Assembly (NCBI GenBank): GCA_003500955.1
Contig: DNQP01000087.1
Span: forward strand, 1-6,714
Direction: 5' to 3'
DNA length: 6,714 nt
Origin: Curvibacter sp.
GTDB lineage: Bacteria; Pseudomonadota; Gammaproteobacteria; Burkholderiales; Burkholderiaceae_C
A program made the translations under genes and the position numbers. This document shows, one piece after another, positions 6,040 through 6,714 of the stretch. Under the pieces are notes generated by a model. That model was not told where the DNA came from. It worked only from the letters and a program-made list of their open reading frames with translations, and ran no database searches. Numbering within the stretch: the stretch's first letter is position 1; each line of letters opens with the position of its first letter.

Positions 6040-6082
6040 AACCCCCGCCACCTGGCCAAGCGCCGGGTGGCGGGGGTTTTTT
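6040..6082 (+). terminator. Intrinsic terminator of the prophage late operon
   Basis: CCCCCGCCAC at 6042-6051 pairs perfectly with GTGGCGGGGG at 6067-6076. The stem continues inward for five more pairs (6052-6056 with 6062-6066, one T-G wobble) to a five-base loop, and outward with two A-T pairs. A run of six T follows at 6077-6082. It lies 50 bases after the o-spanin stop and no phage gene follows, so it ends the late transcript before the host. A smaller hairpin (GCCGG 6021-6025 with CCGGC 6032-6036) sits just upstream. Confidence 0.9.
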
Positions 6083-6105
6083 CGTTGGGGCGTCAGGCCC
6101 GGCCT

Positions 6106-6124
6106 GTGTAAATCTGGTGTAATT
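6106..6124 (+). repeat. Tandem GTGTAAWT repeats, candidate integrase arm-type sites
   Basis: GTGTAAAT at 6106-6113 and GTGTAATT at 6117-6124 are imperfect direct repeats offset by 11 bases, about one DNA turn, in the A/T-richer stretch between the late terminator and the tRNA fragment. Tyrosine integrases commonly bind short direct repeats placed this way in the arms flanking an attachment core, about 80-100 bases from the crossover. The repeats are seen directly; the role is inferred from position. Confidence 0.45.
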
Positions 6125-6181
6125 TCCTGATGGGCTGGGCCGGTTTGTGCTGGTCAGGCCCGTCAGTCACAGAGGGAAACA

Positions 6182-6197
6182 GTGCACGCGCGTGCAC
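6182..6197. repeat. Perfect 16-bp palindrome next to the attachment core
   Basis: GTGCACGCGCGTGCAC at 6182-6197 reads identically on both strands and ends seven bases before the tRNA-matching segment. It has no T-run, so it is not an intrinsic terminator. It could be a dimeric protein-binding site (integrase, excisionase or regulator) or a small cruciform. Alternating purine-pyrimidine sequence of this kind can also adopt Z-DNA. The function is unknown. Confidence 0.5.
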
Positions 6198-6204
6198 GTC
6201 AAGA

Positions 6205-6252
6205 GCATTCACACTGCAGGGGTCACATGTTCGATCCATGTATCGCCCACCA
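6205..6252 (+). other. Prophage attachment site: 3' fragment of tRNA-Val(CAC)
   Basis: This is the 3' part of a tRNA without its 5' half. It reads: end of the anticodon stem, anticodon loop TTCACAC with CAC at 6210-6212 (valine, codon GUG), stem TGCAG 6215-6219, variable loop GGGTC, T-stem ACATG/CATGT (6225-6229 with 6237-6241) around loop TTCGATC, acceptor strand ATCGCCC 6242-6248, discriminator A, then CCA 6250-6252. The expected acceptor partner GGGCGAT and a D-arm are absent upstream. Pairing of the anticodon stem fails beyond position 29, so tRNA identity starts near 6205. Phage genes lie to the left and a bacterial gene to the right, as expected where an integrase used the 3' end of a tRNA gene. 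The intact tRNA should lie at the other prophage end. Confidence 0.82.
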
Positions 6253-6256
6253 ACAG

Positions 6257-6289
6257 AAAAGCCCGCAGTCCAACGACTGCGGGCTTTTT
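6257..6289. terminator. Intrinsic terminator after tRNA-Val, likely bidirectional
   Basis: AAAAGCCCGCAGTC at 6257-6270 pairs perfectly with GACTGCGGGCTTTT at 6275-6288 around the loop CAAC, with T at 6285-6289. The A-run on the other side gives a T-run on the minus strand, so it can also end the convergent host transcript that stops at 6307. It was probably the native terminator of the tRNA-Val gene before phage insertion. Confidence 0.9.
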
Positions 6290-6306
6290 CTTTCTCTGAA
6301 CGCATG

Positions 6307-6714
6307 TCAGCGTGGGGGTGGCAGGGGTGCGCCGCGCAGGCGGGCCCAGAGCCAGGGCAGCGCGCGGGACAGATCGGGCCGACGACCGCGCGCCTGCGAG
6401 GGCTCGGGCTCAGCGCCGGGGCCTGCGGCTGGGCCGATGTCGAAGCTGAAGCTGTAGGTCGGCGTCTGGCCCATGCGCAGGTCGCTGAGATGGGCGCGCC
6501 CGTGCTCGGCCTGCAGGGCGACCAAGCCCTTGGCGAAGCGGTTCAGTCGCTCGTAGCCCGGGTGGCCCGCGTAGGCTTGCATCAGTGCGACGCCGCGCTC
6601 GTGGGTTTCCCAGATCGGTTCGGCCTGTGCGTCCAGCAATGAATAGAAGCCCTCGTGGTAATGCGTGGGCGTGGTGGCCACCACACGCCAGAGCACGCTG
6701 TTGAAGGCGGTGGG
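6307..6714 (-). CDS. Host YdjM/COG1988-like metal-dependent hydrolase (partial, N-terminus missing)
   Basis: The C-terminal 135 residues of a bacterial gene on the minus strand, ending at TGA (6307-6309) and open to the right edge. The first visible residues are PTAFNSVLWRVVATTP, then HYHEGFYSLLD, which match the C-terminal half of inner-membrane metal-dependent hydrolases of the YdjM family (PF04307). That family has an N-terminal HxxxD-type metal site and membrane helices, here outside the window. The segment RFAKGLVAL followed by LSDLRMGQTPTYSFSFDIG is the typical soluble C-terminal region. The final 45 residues are Pro/Arg/Ala-rich and look disordered. Any GTG inside the visible part is internal, not a start. 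The gene is convergent with the prophage late operon and separated from it by the tRNA terminator. It belongs to the chromosome rather than the phage. Confidence 0.75.
   Translation of the reverse strand, partial: PTAFNSVLWRVVATTPTHYHEGFYSLLDAQAEPIWETHERGVALMQAYAGHPGYERLNRFAKGLVALQAEHGRAHLSDLRMGQTPTYSFSFDIGPAAGPGAEPEPSQARGRRPDLSRALPWLWARLRGAPLPPPR

Larger units (their letters stand above)
5991..6306. other. Non-coding prophage end and host junction
   Basis: These 316 bases between the o-spanin stop and the host gene contain no credible protein gene. They hold, in order, the late-operon terminator, the GTGTAAWT pair, a 10-base direct repeat (GTCAGGCCCG at 6092-6101 and 6153-6162), the 16-bp palindrome, the tRNA-Val 3' fragment and the tRNA terminator. 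No promoter with recognisable -35/-10 boxes stands out. Confidence 0.75.

Noticed and set aside
6177..6252. Complete tRNA-Val gene
   Set aside because: The 76 bases ending at the CCA have no GGGCGAT acceptor partner, no D-arm, and only three of five anticodon-stem pairs, so only the 3' part is present.
6093..6305. Minus-strand open frame of 70 codons over the attachment region, containing a YMDRTCDPC stretch
   Set aside because: It reads through the tRNA fragment and both flanking repeats. The YMDRTCDP peptide is the familiar antisense translation of a tRNA T-arm; there is no ribosome-binding site or family resemblance.
6130..6642. Plus-strand open frame of 170 codons across the junction
   Set aside because: It spans the tRNA fragment and terminator and then runs antisense to the recognisable host hydrolase gene. 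Its composition is that of a shadow frame.
6307..6714. Host hydrolase as a LexA-regulated, phage-linked gene
   Set aside because: YdjM is damage-inducible in E. coli, but the promoter region here is outside the window and nothing visible links the gene to prophage induction.
1..6714. CRISPR array, transposon or defence/anti-defence system
   Set aside because: No spaced repeats, transposase motifs, terminal inverted repeats or toxin-antitoxin/nuclease domains were seen. The window is filled by tail genes, lysis genes and the attachment junction.

Overview
The window is the right-hand end of an integrated tailed prophage together with its junction to the bacterial chromosome. The DNA is very GC-rich with strong G/C third-position preference. 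The flavour of the proteins, the tRNA-Val fragment and the neighbouring host gene all fit a betaproteobacterium, most likely Burkholderiales/Comamonadaceae. That placement is inferred from composition and protein style, not from a search.

Tail region (1-3692, all + strand): the last 16 codons of an unidentified upstream gene are followed by a 656-residue tail-tip/baseplate-hub-like protein, an 82-residue Cys/His protein, a 285-residue tail-fibre or receptor-binding protein with a carbohydrate-binding-like jelly-roll segment, and a 177-residue protein resembling XkdW-type tail accessory proteins. The genes are packed with gaps of 20 bases or less or with start/stop overlaps, as in a late phage operon.

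Lysis region (3713-5990, + strand): a tryptophan-rich membrane-anchored protein of unknown function comes first. It is followed by two small multi-pass membrane proteins (holin or holin/antiholin candidates), an M15-family zinc peptidase endolysin, a small very basic protein, and an overlapping Rz/Rz1-type spanin pair. Most are coupled by 4-25 base overlaps. In the expected sequence, the holin permeabilises the inner membrane, the M15 enzyme cuts peptidoglycan cross-links, and the two spanins fuse inner and outer membranes.

End of prophage and junction (5991-6306): there is no protein gene here. The stretch holds a strong intrinsic terminator for the late operon, a pair of GTGTAAWT repeats one helical turn apart that could be integrase arm sites, a longer-range 10-base direct repeat, a perfect 16-bp palindrome, and the 3' portion of a tRNA-Val with anticodon CAC ending in CCA. 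The tRNA fragment has no matching 5' half, so it is best read as the attachment site. The tRNA's own terminator follows directly.

Host flank (6307-6714, - strand): this is the C-terminal part of a chromosomal gene resembling the YdjM/COG1988 inner-membrane metal-dependent hydrolases, running off the right edge.

No wholly new system is evident. The items most worth following up are the Trp-rich protein, the basic lysis-cassette protein, the Asp at +2 of the outer spanin, the codon-usage shift at the tail-fibre tip, and the attachment-site architecture.
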